From positions 648,499 through 663,320 of the forward strand of contig MU646430.1 in assembly GCA_026770585.1 (NCBI GenBank): a stretch of 14,822 nucleotides of DNA. The letters run 5' to 3'. This stretch comes from Baffinella frigidus (lineage: Eukaryota > Cryptophyceae > Cryptomonadales > Baffinellaceae). This document shows positions 1 through 9,593 of the stretch, one piece after another. The number at the start of each line of letters is the position of its first letter. The first letter of the stretch is position 1. The translations under genes were made by a program, and so were the position numbers. The notes under the pieces are model-generated. The model searched no databases and had not been told where the DNA came from. It saw only the letters and a program-made list of their open reading frames with translations.

Positions 1-97
1 CCCCCCCCCCCCCTAGGACCCTACAGTAGGCCTATGCCTAGGGCCCTACGGTGGTCCTAGGGGGGGAACAGTTCGTGAAGAGCGAGGTACCCCTGTA
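1..97. repeat. Family A foldback element, cut by window start
   Basis: This is the right part of a family A element. It has the CCTAGG/CCCTACGGT core and ends in GAGCGAGGTACCCCTGTA. The left arm lies beyond the window. Confidence 0.75.
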
Positions 98-255
98 GGA
101 CCTCACCGCCAACGCACGCTGCACAGGGCGGATCACTCGGGCCGGTGAAGGCCTCGTTCCTACGTAGGAGAGGAGGAGGCAGCGAAAGGGTTTGGATCCG
201 TACGTTCCAAGTCGAAAACCGCGCTCCTGATCCCCATAGTGTTTGTCGCGGCGGA

Positions 256-376
256 TACAGGGGTACCTCGCTCATAAGAAACCGCCTCCCCCTAGGACCC
301 TACAGTAGGACCATGCCTAGGGTCCTATGGTGGTCCTAGGGGGGGGGCGGTTTCTTATGAGCGAGGTACCCCTGTA
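256..376. repeat. Family A foldback element (121 bp, complete)
   Basis: The near-perfect inverted ends are TACAGGGGTACCTCGCTC and its complement, then TTTCTTATGAGCG, a poly-C/poly-G stem and a CCTAGG-rich centre. The whole element can fold into one hairpin. TA at both ends fits a TA target duplication as in Tc1/mariner-derived MITEs. It sits in the hydrophobic-segment repeat at 121-255. Confidence 0.88.
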
Positions 377-548
377 AACCAGCACATGTGTAGGACCTAC
401 CGTTAGGACCTAACCGGCGAATGACACTCGACAGGGCGGGTCACTGGGACCGGTGTTGGCAACGTTGCTGCACTCCAAGTCGAAGAGCGCGGTGGTGATC
501 CTCGCGTGTCTCGTCGCGACGCTGGCAGTCGCCTGCCAGCAGGTACTT

Positions 549-625
549 TATCCCTTAAGTGGCCAGTAGGCTCATACGCCCTACCGTAGGGCCCTAGGAC
601 CTGCCTAGGGCTTCCGCGGGCGATT
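549..625. repeat. Family B element, left half
   Basis: It starts TATCCCTTAAGTGGCCAGT, has the core CGCCCTACCGTAGGGCCCTA, and breaks off after GGGCGATT. On both sides is a GGCAGTCGC(C/G)TGCCAGCAGGT host segment. Confidence 0.75.
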
Positions 626-748
626 GGCAGTCGCGTGCCAGCAGGTTCCTCCCGTAACGTCCTGAAAACCGGGTAGGTGGGCCTACGGTATTTCCTACGG
701 TAGGCCGTAGGGTTCCTAGGACCTATGTTGCAGTCGCCTGGCAGCAGG

Positions 749-851
749 TATAGGGGCACCTTGCTCATAAGAAACCGCCCCCTCTAGGACCACCATCAGG
801 CCCTAGGCATAGTCCTACTGTAGGGTCGTAGGGAGGGGCGGTGTCGTATGA
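749..851. repeat. Family A foldback element, right end lost
   Basis: The left end TATAGGGGCACCTTGCTC is diverged and the core is normal. The right arm stops after GTATGAG and passes straight into a TTAGTCGCGACG host segment. The same truncation occurs at 1101-1209. Confidence 0.72.
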
Positions 852-893
852 GTGTTAGTCGCGACGCTCGCAATCGCCTGCCAGCAGGTACTT

Positions 894-997
894 TATCCCT
901 TAAGTGACCAGTAGGCTCATACGCCCTACCGTAGGGCCCTAGGACCTGCGTAGGGCTTCCGCGGGCGATTACTCGCCCGTTGGTCACTTAAGGGATA
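894..997. repeat. Family B foldback element (104 bp)
   Basis: The ends are TATCCCTTAAGTGACCAGT and GGTCACTTAAGGGATA, with TA at each end. The core CCTACCGTAGGGCCCTAGG is itself palindromic. It sits in the same host site (CAGCAGGTACTT) as the copy at 549. Confidence 0.85.
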
Positions 998-1038
998 CCT
1001 CTGTCCCAGTTCAATTTGGGCTCTCCTCCTCACCCATG

Positions 1039-1209
1039 TACAGGGGTACCTCGCTTGTAAGAAAACACCTCCTCCTAGGACCCTACAGTAGGCCTATCTG
1101 TACAGGGGCACCTCCCTCATAAGAAACCGCCCTCCCCCCCTAGGACCACCATAAGGCCCTAGGCATAGTCCTACTGTAGGGTCGTAGGGGGGGGCGGTTT
1201 CCTATGAAT
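1039..1209. repeat. Two joined family A elements
   Basis: A left half-element (1039-1096) runs directly into a second one starting TACAGGGGCACC at 1101. The second has lost its right terminus at CTATGAA, where the host TTAGTCGCGGCG segment begins. Confidence 0.72.
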
Positions 1210-1497
1210 GTTAGTCGCGGCGCTGGCAGGCGCCTGGCAGCAGGTCCACACCAGGGCACTCGCAACATCCACTTTTGACATCTTTCAAGGGAAACGCCTT
1301 GCGTTTTTGAGTCAACCGCGCCAGATCTGGCGCGGATAAGGCGTCGGTTTTCCTCGATCACTCTGGCGTGGGTACTTTGCATGCAACATTGCGCGCTGGG
1401 TGGCTTGCTGCTGCCAGCGACGAAGGCTGCAGGGTTGCATGCTGCTCGAAATCTTCCTTTGACTTCTCAACAAAAATTATCCTGAACGCTGAACAAC

Positions 1498-1693
1498 CCC
1501 CCCCACCCCTAAACCCTAAACCCTAAACCCTAACCCCTAAACGCTAACCCCTAAACCCCAACCCCCAAACCCCAATTCCTAAACATCAACCTCCAACCCT
1601 CAACCCTAGACCCCAAACCCTAAACCCTCAACCCCAAACCTTAACCCTAAACCCTAAACCCTAAACCCCAAACCCTAAACCCTAAACCCTCAA
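1498..1693 (+). repeat. Interstitial telomere-like tract, CCCTAAA on plus strand
   Basis: Degenerate CCCTAAA heptamers with CCCCAAA, CCCTCAA and CCCTAAC variants. The degeneracy and unique sequence on both sides make it interstitial, not a chromosome end. Orientation is opposite to the tracts inside the rhodopsin gene. Confidence 0.9.
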
Positions 1694-2114
1694 CCACCCC
1701 ACCGCCCCAGATCCGAGGATGGGTCAGCGCCGCCTATGTCTACGGTGAGGAAATAGACTAGGGTTTGTGAGCGTCGCGTCTACCACGGATGGCGCGTGCG
1801 GTGTGTGGTGTGTGTATTGTGTCAATAAAGATCGGTCTCATCCGGACTACAACCCATGTAGAGCAGACGTACGCCTACTACGGCTGGCGCGTGCGGGTGT
1901 GCATTGCATCAATTGGCAGTTCTGGGACAGCGAGGAGGCGCGCCGATTGAGCAGGGTCCCTCGCTCTTGGAGCCGTGGGAGTTTACAGTACAACGCAAGG
2001 CAGTCACCTCGGACAGTTGGCTTCGGCGTCCGCGTGACCGGTCACGCGGGCGTTCACGAGCCTGCCGGCGGGGCTGTTCCCTGAGCAGCTGCTCTGCGCA
2101 TCGCCAGTCCACCG
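1694..2114. other. Unassigned region with a diverged 55-base duplication
   Basis: CGCGTCTACCACGGATGGCG followed by CGTGCGGTGTG (1773-1805) resembles CGCCTACTACGGCTGGCGCG at 1871-1900. Overlapping frames occur on both strands up to 105 codons (plus, 1767-2084, without ATG), but none has a motif I can name. Confidence 0.45.
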
Positions 2115-2236
2115 TACAGGGGTACCTCGCTCACAAGAAAACGCCCACCCCCTAGGACCACCGTAGGGCCCTAGACATAGGCCTGCCGTAGGGTCCTAGG
2201 GGGGGGGCGGTTTCTCATGAGCGAGGTACCCCTGTA
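2115..2236. repeat. Family A foldback element (complete)
   Basis: 122 bp with TACAGGGGTACCTCGCTC ends and the CCGTAGGGCCCTAG core. It is followed at about 2270-2342 by a decayed right half of another copy ending ATATCCCTGTG. Confidence 0.87.
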
Positions 2237-2388
2237 CCCCCAGGTGTGATTCCAGGTCCCCTGAGCTGCTGTAGGCCTATGCCTAGGGCCCGATGGTGGT
2301 CCCAGGAGGGGGGGCGCGTTCTCATGACCGAGATATCCCTGTGACGCGCAGCCTTGGTGGGGGTGCAGCATGGCGGCCGGGTTGGTAG

Positions 2389-2493
2389 TATCCCTTAAGT
2401 GGTCAGTAGGCTCATACGCCCTACCGTAGGGCCCTAGGACCTGCCGAGGACCTCTTGGCGGTCAATTTTGACCGGCTGGCCACTTGAGGGATA
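2389..2493. repeat. Family B foldback element
   Basis: The ends are TATCCCTTAAGTGGTCAGT and CTGGCCACTTGAGGGATA. The right interior has the GACCTCTTGGCGGTCAATTT module seen in the long copies. Confidence 0.83.
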
Positions 2494-2549
2494 ATGAAGG
2501 TCTTTTTTACAATGCCGACCCGTATCACGCCTCGACGCTCATGACTCTC

Positions 2550-2667
2550 TACAGGGGTACCTCATAAGAAACTGCCCCCCCCCCTAGGACCACCATAGGG
2601 CCCTAGGCATAGTCCTACTGTAGGGTCCTAGGGGGGCGTAGTTTCTTATGAGCGAGGTACCCCTGTA
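2550..2667. repeat. Family A foldback element (complete)
   Basis: 118 bp with a short deletion in the left arm (the CGCT before CATAAG is missing). The right arm is full, ending GAGCGAGGTACCCCTGTA. Confidence 0.87.
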
Positions 2668-2949
2668 CCCTGACTCCCCTCCCCCGCGCTCTGTCTCTCC
2701 CCCCTCTCCTCCCAGCACTCACGCATGGCGTAAGAGCATGATAATCCATGCTAAACCGCCCCTGCCGCGGGCGTGTAGTTGATGTGGGTGTTTGGGGAAG
2801 CAGTAGACATTTGTGGCAGCAGCGTACACAGTTTGATGGCGAGGTTGGGAAAATTCACTTGGAAGACAAGCACATGCACCAACACCTAAACCCGAAACCC
2901 GACACCCTAAATTGAACCCCCCTCCCCCACGCTCTGTCTCTCGCCCCCT
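2668..2949. other. Unassigned region
   Basis: Between a family A element and the 473-bp element. It contains CCCCTCCCCCGCGCTCTGTC at 2689 and a close repeat, CCCCTCCCCCACGCTCTGTC, at 2920, plus a few CCTAAACCCGAAACCC telomere-like units. A short minus-strand open stretch at about 2760-2870 cannot be tied to a gene. Confidence 0.45.
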
Positions 2950-3422
2950 ACAGGCCTTACTCGAAGACAAGGTCACACCAAAGGCATGCGGTGTGGTGGG
3001 CGGACGTCAAATTTAACGTCCGCAGAAAAGGGGTGTGGTGTGGACGTTAAATGTGACCTTGGATTCAGCAATGTTCGCAAAAAAGGGGTGTGTGCGGACG
3101 TCAAATTCAGTGCATGTACACTGTGTGCATGATTTTTTTCAACTTGCACCACTCGGGAGCCCAGTTTTTCCTGGGAAATGTTGACATTTTTTTCGACCCG
3201 AAAATTCGCCAGCTCCATTCTCCGGGGGAGTAAGCACCCCAAAAGCCAAAAAATAATTCGCTTTATTTAAAGTCCACATCAAAGGGGTGTGGTGGGCGGA
3301 CGTTACATTTAACGTCCGCTGAAAAAGGGTGTTGTGTGTGGACGTTGAAATAATTAACGTCCACATCTCAGTTTACGGCGTGTGACCATATTGTGTGACC
3401 TTGTCTTCGAGTAAGGCCTGTA
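2950..3422. mobile_element. 473-bp element with ~30-bp terminal inverted repeats
   Basis: The ends are TACAGGCCTTACTCGAAGAC plus AAGGTCACAC and the exact inverse at 3393-3422, with TA at both ends, as in Tc1/mariner-derived non-autonomous elements. The interior has four variants of GGTGTG...GGACGT(C/T)AAAT...AACGTCC and no transposase frame. It lies 14 bases past the rhodopsin stop codon, so it would form part of the 3' UTR. Confidence 0.85.
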
Positions 3423-3435
3423 CCTCCTCCTCCGC

Positions 3436-3760
3436 TCACGTGCGGCCCGGCCCGGACGCACCCCTCTCATCCCTCTCGTCTCGCTCGTCCCGCTCATCCC
3501 GCGGGTCATACGACGGGTCGTACGACGGGACACGCTCTTCCCCATCCTCGTACCGCACCCCCTTCCGCTCATCATAAATCCTGTGCTCCACGTCCTGCCC
3601 CCTCTCGCTCTTGTGCGGTTGGGCGCCCCCCCATAGGCTCCACCGCGACGCTGGTTCCCCCGAGAGCTGCTCGGCAGGGTGGTCGCGCGCGCGGTGCTTG
3701 TGCCCCGCCCCGCGCTCCCAGTACTCGCGCGCGTGCTGTGACTCTCTTTCTTCCGCGTAC
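3436..3760 (-). CDS. Rhodopsin exon 12 (C-terminal tail and stop)
   Basis: The acceptor CCCCGCAG is followed by one base completing Arg340, then 107 codons open to TGA at 3438-3436. The tail is very polar, rich in Glu, Arg, Asp and His. It has a tandem SYDPSYDP and four DER repeats near the end. There are no membrane segments and no domain I recognise. The frame lacks an ATG, so simple ORF searches miss it. It could instead belong to a separate gene, but the phase match to exon 11 argues for one gene. Confidence 0.65.
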
Positions 3761-6700
3761 CTGCGGGGTGGGGGTGGGGGGGGAGGGGGTTATCCGTTCA
3801 GTGTCCAGTAGGCTCATACGCCCTACCGTAGGGCCCTAGGGACCTGCCTAGGGCTTCCACGGGCGATTATTCGCCCGTTGGTCACTGGGATACCGGATTC
3901 AACCCAACGCGGCCATCCGCTTTCGAGGCAACTCGGCATCCCTGAAGTGCCCGTGCCGCCAAATTGGACGGCCAAGAGGTCCTAGGCAGGTAAATTTGAC
4001 GGCCAAGAGGTCCTAGGCAGGTCCTAGGGCCCTACGGTAGGGCTTATGCGCCTACTGGTCACTTGAGGGATAGATGAGACAGTCGTGGCCAGAATCGGGA
4101 CGTGGCTTTCGGGTGAAAGTTTATTCATGGAGGAGGAAGGAAGAAGTTTGTGTAATCGGAGAGAGAGGAGAGGGAGGGAGAAGTGCGTGTGTGAAGAGAG
4201 AGGAGTTGGTCGGTTCAGAGAGAGGAGCGAGAGGAGAGAGAGGAGAGAGAGGAGAGAGAGGAGAGAGAGGAGAGAGAGGAGAGAGAGGAAGAAGTTGGTG
4301 AAAAAGTTATCGAAGGTGGGCACGCTTCGTCACGCGTGTTGCCACTAGCCCTTGGAGGTGGCTCAAACAGTGCCCTGCAAGCTTTATATTTGCCTCGACA
4401 TGGAGGTCGGATCCGACCTCCATAGGTCGAAAGTCGAAAGCAAAACGTGTCGACCTCCATAGGTCGACACGTTTTTGATACAAAATCTACTTTTGGGATT
4501 TATGCTCCGGAGCACTATTTGAGCCACTTCGGAGGGCTGGTGGTGTGACTCCCGTGCTTCTGCGTACTGCGGAGCTGCACGAATGGGCTTCAGCCTGCAG
4601 GTATGGGCTGCAGAGAGACGTTTCCCTTGTACAGGTGTGGGTACCTCGCTCATGAGAAAATGCCCCCCCCGCAGGACCACGACAGGGCCCTAGGCATAGG
4701 CGCACTGTAGGGTCACAGAGGGGCGCGGTTTCTTTTGAGCGAGGCACCCCTGTGCCATCAAGTTGACAGTACAACAGGAGACTGAACCGCGCTGGCTTTG
4801 CTGTGGACGTGGACCAATCCGGGCAGGGTTTGCACGGGACTAAGAGCAAGTTGGCCAGGTCACGAGTGGTCACGCTCTGTTAGCGCAAGTTGGTCACGAG
4901 TGGTCACGCGCTGCGGCGGGCACTCGCGGTGCGGGGCTCAGAGGACAGCCCCTGCCCTGGTGGATGGAGAGGCCCCAAACCCCCCACCTTCCCCAACTCC
5001 AACCATGTATGGCGACAAGTAGGCTGCACTCACTAAGTTCATCTCGGGAGATCATCTCGGGAGATAACTGAATTTCAATAGGAGGTTGGATCGGAGAAAT
5101 CAAGTAGGGCATAGTAAATCTAATGAGGCCTCCTAATGAAATGAAAGCGCTAATTAGGGAATCCGTTGAGTTATCTTTTGAGATGAAAGCGGACGACTCT
5201 GGGAGGCGGAGGGTTACCTGCTCCCAGCCAGATCGCTCTTATAATGGCGGTTCGCGCGGCGCACCGACCCGATCACCTTTCCAAACATCTTCACCTGAGA
5301 GCGTTTGGGGTTGGGGGGTTCTTGAGGTTTGGGGTTGGGGGGTTATCGAGGTTTGGAGGTTGGGGGGTTGTTGGGGTTTGGTGTTGGGGGGTTATGGTTG
5401 AGGGTTTAGGGTATCAAGGGCAGAGTTGCAGGCGCTGCGGGGGTTCAAGAGGCGCCTCTGGGGGTTCAAGAGACAAAAAGCAACCGTGCGAAGGTCCTCG
5501 ACGACACACGAAACACGCTCACGCAGCAGGACAAGGCGAATGTTCCTTTTTCAGGACCGGGTCCACGACGGGCCCGCCTCGGGGCATTACACCGACTGTA
5601 TCCGGGGTGAGGCGCACACCTCTGACGTAAGCCCCATCCCGCAAGTGGCAAGTCGCCCCATACGCCCTACCGTAGGGCCCTAGGACCTGCCTACATGATA
5701 CATATTTATATATTTATATATATATAGACATACATATAGATACATATATACATCTAACTATCTATATCCATCCATCCATCTATCTATCTATCTATCTATC
5801 TATCGGACCTCTTGGCGGCCAACCCTATATCCCTGGGAGCGCACCTCAACGTCGCTTTTGGGGCGCGGGGCGTCTTGGACGTCCTTCTCCGACTCAGCTG
5901 CTGGCGGGGCCCGGACGAAGTCGCGGTCCCACTTGCCTTGAGGGTTCAAGGGTTTGGGTTGAGGGTTGAGGTTTGGGGTTTGGGGTTTGGGGTTGAGGGT
6001 TTAGGGTTCAGGTTCTGGGGTTTAGGGTTGAGGGGTTATGGTTGAGTGTTGAGTGTTGAGTGTTGAGTGTTGAGTGTTGAGTGTTGAGTGTTGAGTGTTG
6101 AGTGTTGAGTGTTGAGTGTTGAGTGTTTAGGATTGAGGGTTGAGGGGTAGTACCGTTGAGCAACCCCCAGGTAGTCGACCACAGGAGAATGCCGTTGAAG
6201 TTCTTGCAGAACGCCTGCGTGCGCGTTTGGGGTTTGGGGTTTGGGGTTTGGGGTTTGGGGTTTGGGGTTTGGCGTGTGAGGTTTAGGGTGTGGGGTTTGG
6301 GGGTGTGGAGTGTGGGGTTTGGGGGTGTGGAGTGTGGGGTTTGGGGTAGGGGTTTGGGGTGTGGGGTTTGAGGTTGGGGGTTTGGGGTTTTGGGGTTTTG
6401 GGTTTTGGGTTTTGGGTTTGGGGTTTGGTTGGAGTTTGTTGTTTGTTGTTTGTTGTTTGTTGTTTGTTGTTTGTTGTTTGTTGTTTGTTGTTTGTTGTTT
6501 GGTGTTTGGGGTTGGGTGTTTGTTGTTTGGGGTTTGGGGTTCGGAGTTTGGGGTTCAGAGTTGAGGGTTCTCGCAGAAGGCCTGGTCAAAAGTCTGGGTC
6601 GGGGTTTTGGGTTTATGTTTTAGAGTTGAGAGTTGAGAGTTTAGGGTATTAACCCCTCAGTGGCGAGGCTGTTAAAAATGACCGCCAAGAGGTCCCAGGT

Positions 6701-9552
6701 AGGTCCTGGGGCCCTACGGTAGTTGGTATGCACCCACTCGCCACTTAAGGGATAGAGTTTACGTCAGAGATGAGGTAGGCGACAGCAGAATGGTTTAAGG
6801 TTTATGTTTTAGAGTTTAGAGTTTAGAGTTCAGGGTGTGGGAGTTTAGAGTTCAGGGTTAAGGGTGAGTTTATAGTTCAGGGTTCAGGGTGAGTTTAGAG
6901 TTCAGGGTGAGTTTAGAGTTCAGGGTTAAGGGTGAGTTTAGAGTTCAGGGTGTGGATAGGGTAGGGTGTACGTCAGAGATGAGGTAGGCGACGGCCGAGA
7001 TGGTTCAGGGTTTATGTTTTTAGAGTTCAGTGTTGAGGGTATCCTCTTGCAGGTCTGAAAAAATAAGTCATAAATGGAGGTTCGGTGTATTCTTCCAAAT
7101 TTCACCCCTAAATTTCGTCTTTTTTCAAATCTGAAAGCGCAGATCCTCGAGATTTGGCCTCCAGCTGCAGAATCTGCTAAAAAAATTCGAGCTGCGATGA
7201 AATCGTGAAATCTTTACTACAGGCCAAAGGTCGAATAAATGGCTCCAACTAAAGTGATTATAATGCTATTAGACCTGCAAGAGGCTATATAGGGTTTACG
7301 TCAGAGATGAGGTGTTCGATGGAAAAGGGTACAGGTAGGTAGGCGACGGTATAGGGTGTCCCTCAAGTGACCATAGGGTGAATATTCGCCCTAACTCGCC
7401 CTAGGCAGGTCCTAGGGCCCTACGGTAGAGGGTAGGAGCCTTCTGGTCACTTAAGGTATAGGTAGGTATGCAACGGTATAGGGTAGATAGGGTGTACGTC
7501 AGAGATGAGGTAGGCGACCGCCGAGATGTTCTCGTCGATCACGCACGTCCCTGCTTTTGGGTTTCGGGTTTAGGGGTTCAGGGTTCAGGGTTCAGGGTTC
7601 AGGGTTCAGGGTTCAGGGTTCAGGGTGCAGGGTTTAGGCAGGGTTTGGGGTTTAGGGTTCAATGTTTAGGATTTAGGGTGTAAGGTTTAGGGTTAGGGCA
7701 CCTAACCCCTTAGGTGTTATGGGTTGGGGGTTAGGGGTAGGGCACGCACCGGTGGATGAGAGGAGCCAGAGGATTGGGAACGCCGTCCACGCGACGAAGA
7801 AGATCGACCGGATTGACTTGAGCCGCGCCACCACTTGGTTGCCGAGGTCGGTCCTGGGAGATGAAGATTGTTAAGATCACGCGAACATTGTTTGACCACA
7901 CAGGGCTGCTCCACGTGAAGATTGTTAGAGCCAATGTGGTAGGACTTGGCCAGCGCGAACTTCGAAGTTGCAAGATTGCGAACTTCTAGATGGACCCGTT
8001 TGGACATGTAGTGTTTTAAATTCAAATTTTGCAGTACAAAATGGTGTTTACTAATAATTACGGTCCATCTAGAAGTTCGCAATCTTGGAACTTCGAAGTT
8101 CGCTTTGGCCAAGTCCTACCACATTGGCTCTAGACCACGCAGGGTTCGAGATGAAGATTGCGAGACCACGCAGGGCTTTTTGGTGGGGTACTCCAGGCCC
8201 GTTCTTGGAGCCATCGGCCCGCTCTTGGAGCCGTTTGCTACTAAAAATTAACTTTTGGATACCGATTTCCCTTGATAATAATTGACTTTTGAATACCCCC
8301 CCCCCCTCGAGAACCATCCGTGGGCTATTCCGTAGGGAGTTTGCCGCTTCCGTTTCTGCGGACAGAGAGAGAGAGTCACGCCTGCCATTCGCCCACGTTT
8401 TGTAGTTAGTTGATCACGCGGCCGTCGTCGTACTTAGCAAGTTGATCGCGTTGCAGTCAGTGAGTTCATCTCAGAAAACGAGTTCTAAAACTCGTTTTCT
8501 TAAGCCAATCCCCCTACAAATTCGTCAACTTATTCTTTACTCTCCGCATAAGTTGACAAAATTGTAAGGGAATTGACTTAAGAAAACGAGTTTCAGAACT
8601 CGTTTTCTTAGATAAGAGTTGCCCACCACGTTTCACCAGGTTAGGACGCGGGAGATGCGGAGCAGCCGTGTTTCTGCGGAAAGAGAGAGAGGCACGCGTG
8701 CCGTTCGGCACAATCAACCTTCATAGGGTATAACGCCCTCAACACCGGGTAGTTAGGCCTACGGTATTGCCTACAGTAGGCCGAAGGGCCCTAAGGGGGT
8801 TCCTATGAAACGTAGGTCCTGGGAGCCCTACGGCCTACCGTAGGCTTACCTACCTGGTGTTCAGGACGATACCCTATTAAGCTCTGGGCGTGCCTACGAA
8901 TGTAAGCGGTACCGACCCGGCCGCAGTGACGGTACCGATACGGCCGCAGTGCCCCCCCCCCCAAAGCGGAGGCTGGGATTGCGCGGCGTGTACATGGGTA
9001 CCTCGCTCATGAGAAACCGCTCCCCCCCTAGGGACCACCGTAGGGCCCTAGGCATAGGCCCACTGCAGGGTCCTAGGGGGAGGCGGTTTCTTATGAGCGA
9101 GGTACCCCTGTACCGCCACAGCCGCAGTGGACCCCCCCCCCCCCGCGGAGGCTGAGGTTGCGTGCCATGTATCCCTTAAGTGACCAGTAGGCTCATACGC
9201 CCTACCGTAGGGCCCTAGGACCTGCCTAGGGCTTCCACGGGCGATTATTCGCCCGTTGGTCACTGGGATACCGGATTCAACCCAACGCGGCCATCCGCTT
9301 TCGAGGCAACTCGGCATCCCTGAAGTGCCCGTGCCGCCAAATTTGACGGCCAAGAGGTCCTAGGCAGGTCCTAGGGCCCTACCGTAGGGCGTATGCGCCT
9401 TCTGGTCACTTGCGGGATAGATCATGTAGCACCACCGCGGATGGGGACGGGGTGCAGGGAAAGGGGCGTGAGCAATACTTATGGTAACTGAAGTATTAGG
9501 GTATTTCGGTTGCACCAATATACTGAAATATACTGAAATATACTGAAATATA

Positions 9553-9593
<41 letters not shown>

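Larger units (their letters stand above)
121..1339 (+). pseudogene. Repeated fragments of an unknown membrane-segment coding sequence
   Basis: A coding-like segment recurs on the plus strand. At 430-546 it reads GSLGPVLATLLHSKSK then SAVVILACLVATLAVACQQV. Related copies are at 121-255 (SKSKTALLIPIVFVAA), 625-646 (LAVACQQV), 726-750 (VAVAWQQV), 853-890 (LVATLAIACQQV) and 1211-1245 (LVAALAGAWQQV). The last continues open to a TAA at 1337-1339. The pattern looks like a signal peptide or membrane helix ending in a Cys/Trp-Gln-Gln-Val. Most copies are interrupted by foldback elements. I do not recognise the family. Codon-level conservation between copies suggests coding ancestry, but no complete gene is visible. 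Confidence 0.4.

Noticed and set aside
1498-1693. True chromosome end
   Set aside because: Units are degenerate and unique sequence continues on both sides, and similar tracts occur in both orientations.
1767-2084. 105-codon plus-strand frame as a gene
   Set aside because: It has no ATG at its start, overlaps open frames on both strands, contains an internal diverged DNA duplication and has no recognisable motif.
256-2667. CRISPR array or bacterial repeat cluster
   Set aside because: The repeats are foldback elements at irregular distances with TA borders and no constant spacers; the context is eukaryotic.
4074-4323. Arg-Glu or Leu-Ser repeat proteins
   Set aside because: They are translations of the 9-base GA-rich tandem repeat inside intron 11.
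5937-6214. Alternative exon 10 acceptor after GGCAAG
   Set aside because: It keeps the phase but gives a stop after about 13 residues, whereas the CTCAAG acceptor gives a long open charged frame that splices on in phase.
6008-6589. 193-codon minus-strand open frame rich in Asn, Thr, Pro and Gln
   Set aside because: It is only period-7 repeat DNA read through, crossing exon 9 and two splice sites. Period 7 gives a seven-residue repeat peptide in any open frame.
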